From Aquimarina sp042434915 (GTDB lineage Bacteria; Bacteroidota; Bacteroidia; Flavobacteriales; Flavobacteriaceae): a DNA stretch of 64,000 bases. Under the pieces are notes generated by a model. It was not told the DNA's origin, did no database searches, and was given only the letters and a program-made list of their open reading frames with translations. The translations under genes were made by a program, and so were the position numbers. The stretch lies in NCBI RefSeq assembly GCF_042434915.1, contig NZ_CP170198.1:2356001-2420000 (forward strand). Direction: 5' to 3'. Positions 45,311-55,183 of the stretch are shown here, one piece after another. How positions within the stretch are numbered: position 1 is the stretch's first letter; each line of letters opens with the position of its first letter.

Positions 45311-46675
45311 TTATTCTGCGTTATCCAAAAACTCTTTAAATTTTTCAGTCCACTTTTCTAATATATTTCGGCGTGGCTTGGTAATAGTTTCTTTAACAAC
45401 GGCATCATCATGATGCTCTGGCGCTATAGTTTGTTCTGTTTCAGTTTGTACAGTTTCTTGCCGTGTTGATGCTCTGGCATCTATAGCTCGCTGTTTTTTG
45501 AGATGCGTTAAACTATCCATTACTAAACCAACTGCGGTGGCATACATGGGGCTTGTAGTTTCAGAATCGCTATCCCCAGCAAGATGTTCGTTTGGATATC
45601 CTATTCTAGTATCCATACCTGTTATATATTCGACCAGTTGCTTTAAATGCTTTAACTGCGCACCTCCTCCTGTAAGTACAATACCAGCTATTAATTTTTT
45701 CTTAGGTGACTCGTGTCCATAATTTTTAATTTCTAAAAATACTTGCTCGATAATTTCTACAACTCTTGCATGAATGATTTTAGATAAATTTTTTAAAGTT
45801 ATTTCCTTTGGTTCTCTGCCTCTAAGCCCAGGAATTGAGACAATTTCATTCTCTTTATTTTCACCTGGCCATGCAGATCCAAACTTAATTTTAAGTAGCT
45901 CTGCTTGTTTCTCTATTATAGAACATCCTTCCTTAATATCTTCTGTAATAACATTTCCCCCAAAAGGAATGACTGCAGTATGACGAATAATACCATCTTT
46001 AAAAATGGCTAAATCTGTAGTACCACCACCTATATCAATCAATGCAACACCTGCTTCTTTTTCTTCTTGACTTAGCACTGCGTTTGCAGATGCCAATGGC
46101 TCTAATGTCACATCGGATAATTCTAAACCAGAACTTTTGACGCAACGCCCAATATTGCGTATCGAGGTTACTTGACCAACTACTACATGAAAATTTGCTT
46201 CTAACCGACCTCCATACATGCCTACTGGTTCTTTAATTTCGGCTTGACCATCCACCTTATATTCTTGAGGCAGTACATGCAAAATCTCTTCACCTGGTAG
46301 CATCACCAATTTATGAACTTGATTGCATAACATATCGATATCATTCTCATCAATAACAGCATCGGCATTGGACCTCGTTATATAATCACTGTGTTGTAGA
46401 CTGCGAATATGTTGACCTGCAATCCCTACGGTCACCTTTTCTATTTTAACTCCTGAAACACTTTCTGCCTCTTGTACCGCTTGTTGAATCGATTGTATTG
46501 TTTGTGTTATATTATTTACTACACCTCGGTGTACTCCCAAACTTTTGGATTTACCTACACCCAATACCTCCATTTTACCGTATTCATTGTACCGACCAGC
46601 CATAGCAACAATCTTGGTTGTTCCTATATCTAGACCTACAGCTATTTCCTTTTCTTCTCCTTTCATTGGTATCAT
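45311..46675 (-). CDS. ftsA: Cell division protein FtsA
   Basis: A 454-residue actin-like protein that tethers FtsZ to the membrane. The ATPase phosphate loops are VGLDIGTTKIVAMAG and ALIDIGGGTTDLAIF, and GIVLTGGGAQLKHL forms the adenosine part; the SHS2/1C domain sits near residues 90-170. The C-terminal EKWTEKFKEFLDNAE is the amphipathic membrane helix. The ATG at 46675 overlaps the ftsQ stop as ATGA and is preferred over an in-frame GTG at 46687. Confidence 0.96.
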   Translation of the reverse strand: MIPMKGEEKEIAVGLDIGTTKIVAMAGRYNEYGKMEVLGVGKSKSLGVHRGVVNNITQTIQSIQQAVQEAESVSGVKIEKVTVGIAGQHIRSLQHSDYITRSNADAVIDENDIDMLCNQVHKLVMLPGEEILHVLPQEYKVDGQAEIKEPVGMYGGRLEANFHVVVGQVTSIRNIGRCVKSSGLELSDVTLEPLASANAVLSQEEKEAGVALIDIGGGTTDLAIFKDGIIRHTAVIPFGGNVITEDIKEGCSIIEKQAELLKIKFGSAWPGENKENEIVSIPGLRGREPKEITLKNLSKIIHARVVEIIEQVFLEIKNYGHESPKKKLIAGIVLTGGGAQLKHLKQLVEYITGMDTRIGYPNEHLAGDSDSETTSPMYATAVGLVMDSLTHLKKQRAIDARASTRQETVQTETEQTIAPEHHDDAVVKETITKPRRNILEKWTEKFKEFLDNAE

Positions 46676-47388
46676 TTTTTTGTACACACCACTTGATTAC
46701 TGAACTGAAGGCTCACTTTTTTATAAGCACTTAAGCTTTTATCTTTTAAAGCTTTTTGATAAAACGCTTTGAAATTATCAATTTTACTATTTAAAGATTC
46801 TATTTTTCCTAATACTACAGTAAATGTGTAAACGCGTAAGCCCATTTCATAAGCTCCCTCTTTATTTCTATTTATACTTACTACATGTTTTTTTAAAAAT
46901 TCATCCTCTTGTATTTTGGTTAGTAAAGGGTAAATTTCATTTACTTCCCGTTGCGAAACATTATATACCATAGGCACATGAGCAGCATGGTTATTTGATA
47001 GCGGCATCATCTTTCCTGTAGCATCTACATAAAAAGGTGTAACCGCATTAACCCTAGCAATTGGGGTGCGTTGCTTTATTTTAACCTTAAGTTCTCCGTT
47101 TACAGTAAGATACACATCTGAATTCTCTATCATTTTGTGTGCATCTAATTCTTTTTCCACTAAGTTCAAAACTAAAGTTTCTTTGCCCACGTTCGTCACT
47201 CCATCAGAATTTTGTATCAACAATTTATTAACTGTATTTTCACTGATATAAGGATTTTGTTCTTCGATAAATTCTATGCGGACTTTATCAATTGTCCTAG
47301 CCTCATTTCGATTCTTTGTAAATGCAAATAACAAGATTATCACTACTAGCAACCCTATGGACCTCAAATAATATATCATTCCTTTCAT
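46672..47388 (-). CDS. ftsQ: Cell division protein FtsQ/DivIB-like
   Basis: A 238-residue bitopic membrane protein: short cytoplasmic start, one membrane helix (about 7-24, LRSIGLLVVIILLFAF), then a periplasmic POTRA-like domain and beta domain. Sequence conservation is low, as usual for FtsQ in this phylum, but PFYVDATGKMMPLS and VPMVYN fit, and the position between murC and ftsA is the classical one. It overlaps murC (ATGA, 4 nt) and ftsA (4 nt), so translation is coupled on both sides. Confidence 0.92.
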   Translation of the reverse strand: MKGMIYYLRSIGLLVVIILLFAFTKNRNEARTIDKVRIEFIEEQNPYISENTVNKLLIQNSDGVTNVGKETLVLNLVEKELDAHKMIENSDVYLTVNGELKVKIKQRTPIARVNAVTPFYVDATGKMMPLSNNHAAHVPMVYNVSQREVNEIYPLLTKIQEDEFLKKHVVSINRNKEGAYEMGLRVYTFTVVLGKIESLNSKIDNFKAFYQKALKDKSLSAYKKVSLQFSNQVVCTKK

Positions 47389-48731
47389 ACGAGTAGTGCA
47401 TTTTTGATAGGTTCAACTTCGGCTCCAATATCTCCTGCTCCAATAGTTACAATAACATGAGCATCAGATTTTTTAATCTCTATAATTAAATCTTTCTTTT
47501 CTATTACTTTTTTCTTTTCACAAGAGATCATATTCAACAACCAACTAGAAGTAATTCCAGGAATTGAAGTTTCTCTTGCAGGATAAATATCTAATAACAA
47601 CAACTCATCAAACAAGCTTAAGCTCTCTGCAAAAGCGGCTGCAAAATCTCTTGTTCTACTATATAAATGCGGTTGAAAAACACCTAACACCTTTTTATTT
47701 GGGTGCATTTGTCTAATCGCTTGATTAAGTGCGTTAATCTCGGTTGGGTGGTGTGCATAATCATCTATAAAGACTTTGTTATCTGTTTTAATCTGATAGG
47801 TAAACCTGCGCTGCACACCTTTAAATGTTGAGAGTGCTTTTACCAAATTTTCAATGGATACACCAAACAACAATGCCATCGCAAAAGCTACAATTGCATT
47901 TAACAAATTATGATCCCCTGGCAAAGTCAGCGCTACATTTTTAATATATTGCTTGGGTGTTTTGAGATCAAAAATATAGGTTCCATTATCAATCCGGATT
48001 TTTTGTGCACTATAATCTGAAGCATCTCTTAAACCAAAGGTTAAGCCATTTAATGGTAAACCAGATGCTACTAGAAGATGGTCTTTGGCTCTATCTGAAA
48101 ATTCTATAAATGACTGTTCTAGCTGATCAGCTTGTTCATAAATATCCAAATGATCTGCATCCATAGAGGTAATCGCCACTATATCTGGGTAAAGTTGCAT
48201 AAAAGAACGATCAAACTCATCTGCTTCAACCACAACGACATCGGTGCCTTCCAAAATCAAATTAGAATTATAGTTTTCACTTATTCCACCTAAAAATGCA
48301 GTTACTTTAATGCCACTAGCTTTCAAAAGATGTGCTAAAATAGCCGTAGTTGTAGTTTTACCATGAGTACCAGCCACGGCTAAGGTGTAAGTATCTTGTG
48401 TTATAATTCCTAAAACTTCTGCACGTTTTTTAACTATGTAACCCTGCTTTTTAAAATAAGTAAGTTGCAGATGATCTTTTGGAACTGCTGGTGTATAAAC
48501 AATTAAAGTATCGTTACTATTTTGAAAAGTTTGTGGTATATAATCAACATTATCATCAAAATGTATTTCAATACCTATAGCCTGTAACTCTGATGTTAGC
48601 TTTGTAGGTGTCTTATCATAACCTGCTACATTTTTATCACTAAATTTAAAATATCTAGCCAATGCACTCATCCCGATACCACCGATACCGATAAAATATA
48701 CATTTTTTATATGATCCAATGTAGTATTCAT
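47385..48731 (-). CDS. murC: UDP-N-acetylmuramate--L-alanine ligase
   Basis: A 448-residue Mur ligase. It adds L-alanine to UDP-MurNAc with ATP. The N-terminal UDP-binding motif is VYFIGIGGIGMSALARYF, the ATP loop is AVAGTHGKTTTTAILAHLL, followed by EADEFDRSF and ITSMDADHLD, and the C-terminal domain holds DDYAHHPTEI and FQPHLYSRT. These are diagnostic for MurC among Mur ligases. It lies 7 nt downstream of murG and overlaps ftsQ. Confidence 0.97.
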   Translation of the reverse strand: MNTTLDHIKNVYFIGIGGIGMSALARYFKFSDKNVAGYDKTPTKLTSELQAIGIEIHFDDNVDYIPQTFQNSNDTLIVYTPAVPKDHLQLTYFKKQGYIVKKRAEVLGIITQDTYTLAVAGTHGKTTTTAILAHLLKASGIKVTAFLGGISENYNSNLILEGTDVVVVEADEFDRSFMQLYPDIVAITSMDADHLDIYEQADQLEQSFIEFSDRAKDHLLVASGLPLNGLTFGLRDASDYSAQKIRIDNGTYIFDLKTPKQYIKNVALTLPGDHNLLNAIVAFAMALLFGVSIENLVKALSTFKGVQRRFTYQIKTDNKVFIDDYAHHPTEINALNQAIRQMHPNKKVLGVFQPHLYSRTRDFAAAFAESLSLFDELLLLDIYPARETSIPGITSSWLLNMISCEKKKVIEKKDLIIEIKKSDAHVIVTIGAGDIGAEVEPIKNALLV

Positions 48732-48738
48732 ATTCCGT

Positions 48739-49845
48739 TTACTGTCGCTTTATTTTTAATATACTCTCAATCTCATTAACAATTTCTTGTGTTGCATTTG
48801 GTAATGCTAATTTTTGAATTGTTTCCCCTAACCGTTTCTGTAAAGATGAATCTTCCAAAAGTTTCTTGAATGTATTTTGAAAAGTTGTATCCAAATCTTT
48901 TTCTTTAACCAATAATGCTCCATCTTGATCTACAATTGCTTGGGCATTTTTGGTTTGATGATCTTCGGCAACATTTGGCGAAGGAATAAAAATTACTGGT
49001 TTACCTACAAGACATAGCTCAGACACAGATCCTGCACCAGCTCTAGATAATATAATATCTGCACTTGCGTATGCTAAATCCATGGTGTCGATAAATTGAT
49101 GTACCTGCACATCTTGATTGTTGGTATACTTTTTATACTCTTCAAAATAAAGTTTACCGCACTGCCATATGATTTGAATGTTTTTATCTGCAAAAAACTT
49201 TAGGTTTGAGACTATCAACTGATTGATGCGTCGAGCCCCCAGACTCCCACCCAAAACTAATAATGTTGTTTTATTTGAAGAAAGTCCGTACTTACTGCTT
49301 CCTTTCTCTCGTTTACCACTTAGATCCAAAAGATCCTGACGCACAGGATTACCGGTTAGTTTGATTTTATTTTCTGGAAAAAAACGTTCTAATCCAGAAT
49401 AAGCAACACAAATACTATGCGCACTTTTTGCTAACCATTTATTTGTGATCCCTGGATATGAGTTTTGTTCTTGTAACAAGGTAGGAACATTGGCGTTTAC
49501 AGCCATTCTTAACAAAGGACCGCTTGCAAATCCGCCAGTACCAATAGCTATGTTAGGTTTAAAGGTTTTGATAATTTTTCTTGACGTTAAAAGACTGCTT
49601 ATCAGCTTCAAAGGAAATATAAGATTACTCCAAGTCAATTTCCGTTGAACTCCGCTAATCCATAATCCCTTTATAGTATACCCTGCACTCGGTACCTTCT
49701 GCATTTCCATTCTGTCTTTTGCGCCGACAAAAAGTATTTCGGCATTAGGATATCGATGTCTTATTTCATTTGCAATAGCAATAGCTGGGTAGATATGACC
49801 TCCCGTTCCTCCTCCAGATAATATAATTTTAGGTGCTATCCTCAT
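48739..49845 (-). CDS. murG: Undecaprenyl-PP-MurNAc-pentapeptide GlcNAc transferase MurG
   Basis: A 368-residue GT-B glycosyltransferase at the inner face of the membrane that converts lipid I to lipid II. Motifs: LSGGGTGGHIYPAIAIA (N-terminal glycine-rich loop), GTGGFASGPLLRMA, LLVLGGSLGARRIN and the UDP-GlcNAc site SRAGAGSVSELCLVGKPVIFIP with EDHQTKNA. Length is normal. Its ATG overlaps the ftsW stop by 4 nt. Confidence 0.97.
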   Translation of the reverse strand: MRIAPKIILSGGGTGGHIYPAIAIANEIRHRYPNAEILFVGAKDRMEMQKVPSAGYTIKGLWISGVQRKLTWSNLIFPLKLISSLLTSRKIIKTFKPNIAIGTGGFASGPLLRMAVNANVPTLLQEQNSYPGITNKWLAKSAHSICVAYSGLERFFPENKIKLTGNPVRQDLLDLSGKREKGSSKYGLSSNKTTLLVLGGSLGARRINQLIVSNLKFFADKNIQIIWQCGKLYFEEYKKYTNNQDVQVHQFIDTMDLAYASADIILSRAGAGSVSELCLVGKPVIFIPSPNVAEDHQTKNAQAIVDQDGALLVKEKDLDTTFQNTFKKLLEDSSLQKRLGETIQKLALPNATQEIVNEIESILKIKRQ

Positions 49846-51053
49846 ACCGCTTCGCTTAAAATTTCAAGAGCATTCTTTTTATTTGAATCCTCATACCGTT
49901 CGCTTTGTTTATCCAAAATTTCTTCTCGATTTGAGCTTACACTCAAAACAATACCAATCGCCAGACACGTCATCCAAATAGATGAACCTCCACTACTAAT
50001 TAACGGTAAGGTCTGTCCTGTAACGGGAAATAACTCTACAGCTACAGCCATATTAATAAATGCCTGAAATACAATTGGAAGCCCAACCCCAATTACTAAT
50101 AACTTACCGAACACATCGGCACTTTTATGAGCTACGATAACAATTCTAAATAGCAAAAGAGCGTATAACAACATTAAAAATAGCCCGCCTAAAAGCCCCC
50201 ACTCTTCAACAATAATTGCGTAAATAAAGTCTGAAGAAGATTGAGGTAAAAAATTACGTTGTACACTTTTACCTGGACCTTTACCCATCAGTTCACCGCG
50301 AGCAATTGCTATTTTTGCTCTCTCAATTTGGTAATCTTCTTCGGTATCTGTGTTATCTACAAAATTTTCTACACGACTAACCCAAGTATCAACCCTATTT
50401 GGAAACACACCAGGAAAAGCTTTAGCAAAAAGGACAAAAAATGCCAAAACCACCGCTCCTGTTCCTAGGATTACCATAATATGTTTTAAGGGATACCCAC
50501 CCAAAAAAACCAATACGATTACCATTACAAAAAGTATTGCTGTCGTAGAAAAATTAGCTGGCAGAATCAACATTAATATAATAAAAACAGGCAACCATAA
50601 GGGCACCAATGTTTCCTTAAACGCAACCCTTTTATCTTTAATTTTTGTTAAATATCTAGCCACAAATGTCATTAATACAACTGCAGACAATGTAGAGGTT
50701 TGAAAAGTAACTCCTACAAAAGGCAATCGTATCCATCGACTAGCGTTTGCCCCTTCAATTGTCGTGTTTTGTGCCATGGTAAGCAATAATAACACTACAA
50801 TAACTGGAAGCATTATAAGAGACAATCCTTTGAAATAATGGTATGGTATTTTATGTATCCAATACATAATCCCAAAACCTAAAGCCAAATGTGCAAAGTG
50901 CTTTATTAAAAAACCAAACGTATCCCCATCTCCATAAAGGTAGGCCAAATTACTACTGGCGCTATACACAGGAAGAAAAGAGAAGATTGCCAACAATGCA
51001 GCAACTGCCCAGATCATTCTATCTCCTTTTATATTTTTGAGTACGCTCTTCAT
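49842..51053 (-). CDS. ftsW: Lipid II polymerase FtsW (SEDS family)
   Basis: A 403-residue polytopic protein with about 10 membrane segments. SEDS marks include NASRWIRLPFVGVTFQTS, RVDTWVSRVENF in the large outer loop, GPGKSVQRNFLPQSSSDFIYAIIVEEWGLLGG (split over the outer loop) and PVTGQTLPLISSGGSS near the C-terminus. With FtsI it polymerises septal peptidoglycan. It lies 32 nt after murD and overlaps murG. Confidence 0.96.
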   Translation of the reverse strand: MKSVLKNIKGDRMIWAVAALLAIFSFLPVYSASSNLAYLYGDGDTFGFLIKHFAHLALGFGIMYWIHKIPYHYFKGLSLIMLPVIVVLLLLTMAQNTTIEGANASRWIRLPFVGVTFQTSTLSAVVLMTFVARYLTKIKDKRVAFKETLVPLWLPVFIILMLILPANFSTTAILFVMVIVLVFLGGYPLKHIMVILGTGAVVLAFFVLFAKAFPGVFPNRVDTWVSRVENFVDNTDTEEDYQIERAKIAIARGELMGKGPGKSVQRNFLPQSSSDFIYAIIVEEWGLLGGLFLMLLYALLLFRIVIVAHKSADVFGKLLVIGVGLPIVFQAFINMAVAVELFPVTGQTLPLISSGGSSIWMTCLAIGIVLSVSSNREEILDKQSERYEDSNKKNALEILSEAV

Positions 51054-51085
51054 GTATTATATCTTAATCACTAATCATTTTAAGT

Positions 51086-52435
51086 TTAAAGCTCTCTTAC
51101 AGCTTCTTTAAACTGTCTCCCTCTATCTTCATAATTTTTAAATAGATCAAAACTTGCACACGCAGGGGATAATAATACATTATCATTGCGTTCTGCTATC
51201 TTATAAGCATATTGTACTGCTTCTTTCATCGATTGCGTTTCTACAATATTATCTACACAATTTCCAAAGGCATTAATAATTTTAGTGTTATCAACACCTA
51301 AACAAATAATCGCTTTGACTTTCTCATTAATCAAGGCATACAATTCAGAATAATTGTTGCCCTTATCTACGCCCCCAACAATCCAAACTGTTGGCGATTT
51401 CATTGCATCTAAAGCATAAAATGCAGCATTGACGTTGGTTGCTTTAGAATCATTTATGTATTGAACATTATTAATTTTTAAAACATCTTCTAATCGATGC
51501 TCTACACCATGAAAATTCTCTAAACATTCTCTAATCGTATTTTTTCTAATACGTAGTAATTGCGCAACTGTGGCTGCTGCCATGGCGTTTTTTACGTTAT
51601 GATTTCCTTTTAAAGCTAAATTTGCTGTTGGCATAATAAATTTGTTATTATCTATTGTTAGTATAATATTGTCGTTATCTAAATATGTTCCTTCGGTTAC
51701 TTTTTTAGTTAATGAAAACGGAAGTAACTTGGATTGAACCGGGTGTTTTTCTAAATAATTAGTGATGACTGCATCATCTGCATCGTATATAAAATAATCA
51801 GATAAGGTCTGATTCTTTATTATTCTGAATTTGGAAGCGATGTACTTATTAAAATCATACGCATAACGATCCAAATGATCTGGAGTTATATTTGTTATAA
51901 CAGCAATGTGAGGTCTAAAGTTCTCAATACCATCTAACTGAAAACTACTTAATTCTAACACATACTGTGAGGCTTGATCGCTAACCACCTCTTCGGCAAA
52001 ACTATTACCTATGTTGCCTACCGCAATACTTTTTAAACCGCCACCTTTTAATACATGATCAATTAAGGTGGTTGTCGTTGTTTTACCGTTGCTACCAGTA
52101 ATACCAATCAACATAGCCTGTGTATATGGATAAGCAAATTCTATTTCGGAGATAACTGGAATTTGATTCTTTCTGAGTAGCACAACGATTGCTGCAGTAT
52201 CAGGAATACCAGGGCTTTTCATAACAACATCTGCGTTTAAAATTAACGACTCGGTATGTTTCTCCTCTTCCCAATCGATATTAAGACGTGCAAGAACTTC
52301 TTTACTGTTGGCAGAAATTTTTCCATGATCAGACACAAAAATCTCGAATCCATGTTGTACACCGAGAAGCGCAGTACCAATTCCGCTCTCTCCAGCACCT
52401 AGAATTACTAATCTTTTTATGTTCTTTTCTCTCAT
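51086..52435 (-). CDS. murD: UDP-N-acetylmuramoyl-L-alanine--D-glutamate ligase
   Basis: A 449-residue Mur ligase that adds D-glutamate. The start has LVILGAGESGIGTALLG, then KSPGIP, the ATP loop IGITGSNGKTTTTTLID, NITPDHLDRY, GVEHRLEDVL and INDSKATNVNAAFYAL, the last being specific for MurD. The C-terminal domain ends with LLSPACASFDLFKNYEDRG. It is 14 nt downstream of mraY. Confidence 0.97.
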   Translation of the reverse strand: MREKNIKRLVILGAGESGIGTALLGVQHGFEIFVSDHGKISANSKEVLARLNIDWEEEKHTESLILNADVVMKSPGIPDTAAIVVLLRKNQIPVISEIEFAYPYTQAMLIGITGSNGKTTTTTLIDHVLKGGGLKSIAVGNIGNSFAEEVVSDQASQYVLELSSFQLDGIENFRPHIAVITNITPDHLDRYAYDFNKYIASKFRIIKNQTLSDYFIYDADDAVITNYLEKHPVQSKLLPFSLTKKVTEGTYLDNDNIILTIDNNKFIMPTANLALKGNHNVKNAMAAATVAQLLRIRKNTIRECLENFHGVEHRLEDVLKINNVQYINDSKATNVNAAFYALDAMKSPTVWIVGGVDKGNNYSELYALINEKVKAIICLGVDNTKIINAFGNCVDNIVETQSMKEAVQYAYKIAERNDNVLLSPACASFDLFKNYEDRGRQFKEAVREL

Positions 52436-52449
52436 TACCTATATTATAA

Positions 52450-53682
52450 TTATCTCACCTTTAAAGTAACAACAGTGAGAATCGCTAGGAAAATACCTAT
52501 AATCCAAAATCGAGTAACAATTTTACTCTCGTGTATACCTTTTTTTTGATAATGGTGGTGCAGAGGGGACATTAGAAAAATTCTTCTTCCGTCACCGTAT
52601 TTCTTTTTGGTATATTTAAACCAACCTACCTGCATCATTACGGATAAGGTTTCTATAAAGAAAATACCGCAAAGCACTGGTATTAAAAATTCCTTTCTAG
52701 TAGCAATAGCTAATACTGCAATAATTCCTCCTATCGTTAAACTACCAGTATCTCCCATAAACACTTGCGCTGGATAAGTATTATACCATAAAAATCCTAC
52801 CAGCGCACCAGCAAAGGCAGTTATAAAAACGGTCATTTCTCCAGAATTAGGTATGTACATAACATTGAGATAATCTGAGAATATTATGTTTCCCGATACC
52901 CACGCAAAAAGTGCTAAAGTCAGAACAATAATCGCCGAAGAACCTGCCGCTAACCCATCAATACCATCGGTTAGATTAGCTCCATTAGAAACAGCTGTAA
53001 TAATAAATATTACAAACGGTATAAAAATAATCCATGCATACTTACTCATTTCAGGGCTTATCCAAGTGATTAAATCTGCGTAATCAAATTCATTATTTTT
53101 GAAAAAAGGGATGGTCGTTTTGGATGATTTTTGAGCGGGTTTAAACTCAGGCTTGTTCTTATCTAATTTTATAACAACTTCTGCAGGAGATTTTGTGACT
53201 TCTTCTTTTACTGTGATGTCATCATGAAAATACATTACACAACCAACAATTAGTCCTAATCCTACTTGGCCTATGACTTTGAATTTACCTGCTAACCCTT
53301 CTTTATCTTTGCGTTTAATCTTGAGATAATCATCAGTGAAACCAATGATTCCCATCCAAACAGTTGTAATAATTAAAACTACCACATAGATATTATCCAA
53401 TTTGGCTAAAAGTAAAACAGGAACTAAAGTTGCCAATATTATTATAAGTCCACCCATAGTCGGGGTTCCCGCTTTTTCCATTTGACCTTCTAATCCTAGC
53501 TCTCTAATACTTTCTCCCATCTGTCTATGCTGAAGAAAACGAATAATCCGTTTTCCATAAATAGTTGATATCAATAGGGATAAAATGATTGCCATTGCCG
53601 CTCTGAATGTTAGAAACTGAAACAAAGTTGCACCAGGAAACTGGTACTCACTTTCTAAATATTCGAAGAGATAGTATAACAT
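52450..53682 (-). CDS. mraY: Phospho-MurNAc-pentapeptide transferase MraY with a periplasmic insertion
   Basis: A 410-residue inner-membrane enzyme that makes lipid I. Landmarks are GTPTMGGLIII, GFTDDYLKIKRKDKEGL, the catalytic ANLTDGIDGLAAG and MGDTGSLTIGG, and MSPLHHHYQKKG. Between membrane helices 4 and 5, about residues 153-215, there is a charged, proline- and lysine-containing insertion that is absent from the 360-residue Escherichia coli enzyme. Its place next to a membrane span predicts a periplasmic loop. The gene follows murE by 37 nt. Confidence 0.97.
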   Translation of the reverse strand: MLYYLFEYLESEYQFPGATLFQFLTFRAAMAIILSLLISTIYGKRIIRFLQHRQMGESIRELGLEGQMEKAGTPTMGGLIIILATLVPVLLLAKLDNIYVVVLIITTVWMGIIGFTDDYLKIKRKDKEGLAGKFKVIGQVGLGLIVGCVMYFHDDITVKEEVTKSPAEVVIKLDKNKPEFKPAQKSSKTTIPFFKNNEFDYADLITWISPEMSKYAWIIFIPFVIFIITAVSNGANLTDGIDGLAAGSSAIIVLTLALFAWVSGNIIFSDYLNVMYIPNSGEMTVFITAFAGALVGFLWYNTYPAQVFMGDTGSLTIGGIIAVLAIATRKEFLIPVLCGIFFIETLSVMMQVGWFKYTKKKYGDGRRIFLMSPLHHHYQKKGIHESKIVTRFWIIGIFLAILTVVTLKVR

Positions 53683-53719
53683 AATTTATCTTTTAATTCT
53701 TGTTGTTAAGTGTATAGGC

Positions 53720-55183
53720 TTATTTACCCAGTACATTTAATTCTTCAGTTACAATTTTTAAATCATCAAATTCTGATCGCACATTATTAATTTCTTGATA
53801 GGTCTCATGTCCCTTTCCTGCGATGAGAATAATATCTTCTTTATTTGCTAATTGACACGCTGTTTTGATCGCCTGCAAGCGATTAGTGATTGCAAGTGTT
53901 TTCTTATAATCCTGTGGTGCTACTCCTTTTTGGATAGCTCTAATGATAGCTTCTGGATCTTCGGTCCTGGGGTTGTCACTGGTAAAGATTACTTTATCAC
54001 TCAATTGTGCAGCAATTGCACCCATTATTGGACGTTTAGTGCTATCACGATCCCCTCCACAACCAACTACGGTAATGAGGGTTTCACTCTTGGTACGAAT
54101 ATCATTGAGTGTTTCTAACACATTTTTTAGTGCGTCTGGAGTGTGTGCATAATCAACAACTGCGGTTATTTTACCCTTAGAAATAAAATATTGAAATCTA
54201 CCTGCAACACTTTCTAAAGTACTTATAAGCCTAAGAACCTCTATGCGCTGAAGTCCCAATAACTCTGCAGTAGCATAAATAGCCAACAGATTATACGCAT
54301 TAAAACTTCCTATTAATTTGCTCCAAACCTCATTATCATCAAACTTAAGCAAAAGACCTCCTAGGTTATTCTCCAAAATTTGACCTCGATAATCTGCATA
54401 ACTTTTTAATGCGTAACTGTATCCTTTGGCTTTACTATTTTGAAGCATAAATGAGCCATTCTTGTCATCCTTATTAATTAGCGCAAAAGCAGAAGGTGGT
54501 AGTATATCAAAAAACTCTTTTTTAACATCTCTATATTCTTTAAATGTTTTATGATAATCCAAATGATCATGTGATAGGTTTGTAAACACACCGCCAGCAA
54601 AGGTTAAGCCTTCGATTCTGTTTTGATGTATTCCATGAGAACTCACTTCCATAAAACAAAACTCAACACCCTCATCATTCATCAATTTCAAATATTTATT
54701 GAGCATAACAGAATCAGGAGTTGTATGAGTAGCTTTGTATGTTGTATTGTCAACTATTATTGCAACAGTAGACAACAACCCTACTTTGAAGCCAGCCTTT
54801 TTAAATAATTGATACAATAATGTCGCGATGGTAGTTTTACCATTTGTACCCGTTACTCCTACCAACTTTAGGTTTGCTGAAGGGTTTTCGTAATAATTAG
54901 AACTCATAATAGCCAATGCTACTTGAGTATTCTCTACTTTTATATATGTAATATGATCAACTATATCTGCAGGCATTGCTTCACATATTACAGCTACCGC
55001 ACCAGATTTAATAGCTTTTTCTATATAATCATGACCATCAGAGTGAACGCCGCGTATTGCCACAAAAAGATCATTTTCACTCACCTCACGTGAATCAAAA
55101 TGAATATGTTGAATGGTGCGCCGCGTATTACCAACTACTGTTTCGATAGCTACCTTATACAATATGTCTTTTAACTCAATCAT
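53720..55183 (-). CDS. murE: UDP-MurNAc-L-Ala-D-Glu--2,6-diaminopimelate ligase
   Basis: A 487-residue Mur ligase that adds the third residue of the stem peptide. IQHIHFDSREVSENDLFVAI, the ATP loop LVGVTGTNGKTTIATLLYQL, EVSSHGIHQNRI, NLSHDHLDYH and VVDYAHTPDAL are MurE hallmarks. The TSDNPRTEDPE segment contains the DNPR motif associated with meso-diaminopimelate specificity, so DAP-type peptidoglycan is expected. It overlaps ftsI by 4 nt. Confidence 0.97.
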   Translation of the reverse strand: MIELKDILYKVAIETVVGNTRRTIQHIHFDSREVSENDLFVAIRGVHSDGHDYIEKAIKSGAVAVICEAMPADIVDHITYIKVENTQVALAIMSSNYYENPSANLKLVGVTGTNGKTTIATLLYQLFKKAGFKVGLLSTVAIIVDNTTYKATHTTPDSVMLNKYLKLMNDEGVEFCFMEVSSHGIHQNRIEGLTFAGGVFTNLSHDHLDYHKTFKEYRDVKKEFFDILPPSAFALINKDDKNGSFMLQNSKAKGYSYALKSYADYRGQILENNLGGLLLKFDDNEVWSKLIGSFNAYNLLAIYATAELLGLQRIEVLRLISTLESVAGRFQYFISKGKITAVVDYAHTPDALKNVLETLNDIRTKSETLITVVGCGGDRDSTKRPIMGAIAAQLSDKVIFTSDNPRTEDPEAIIRAIQKGVAPQDYKKTLAITNRLQAIKTACQLANKEDIILIAGKGHETYQEINNVRSEFDDLKIVTEELNVLGK

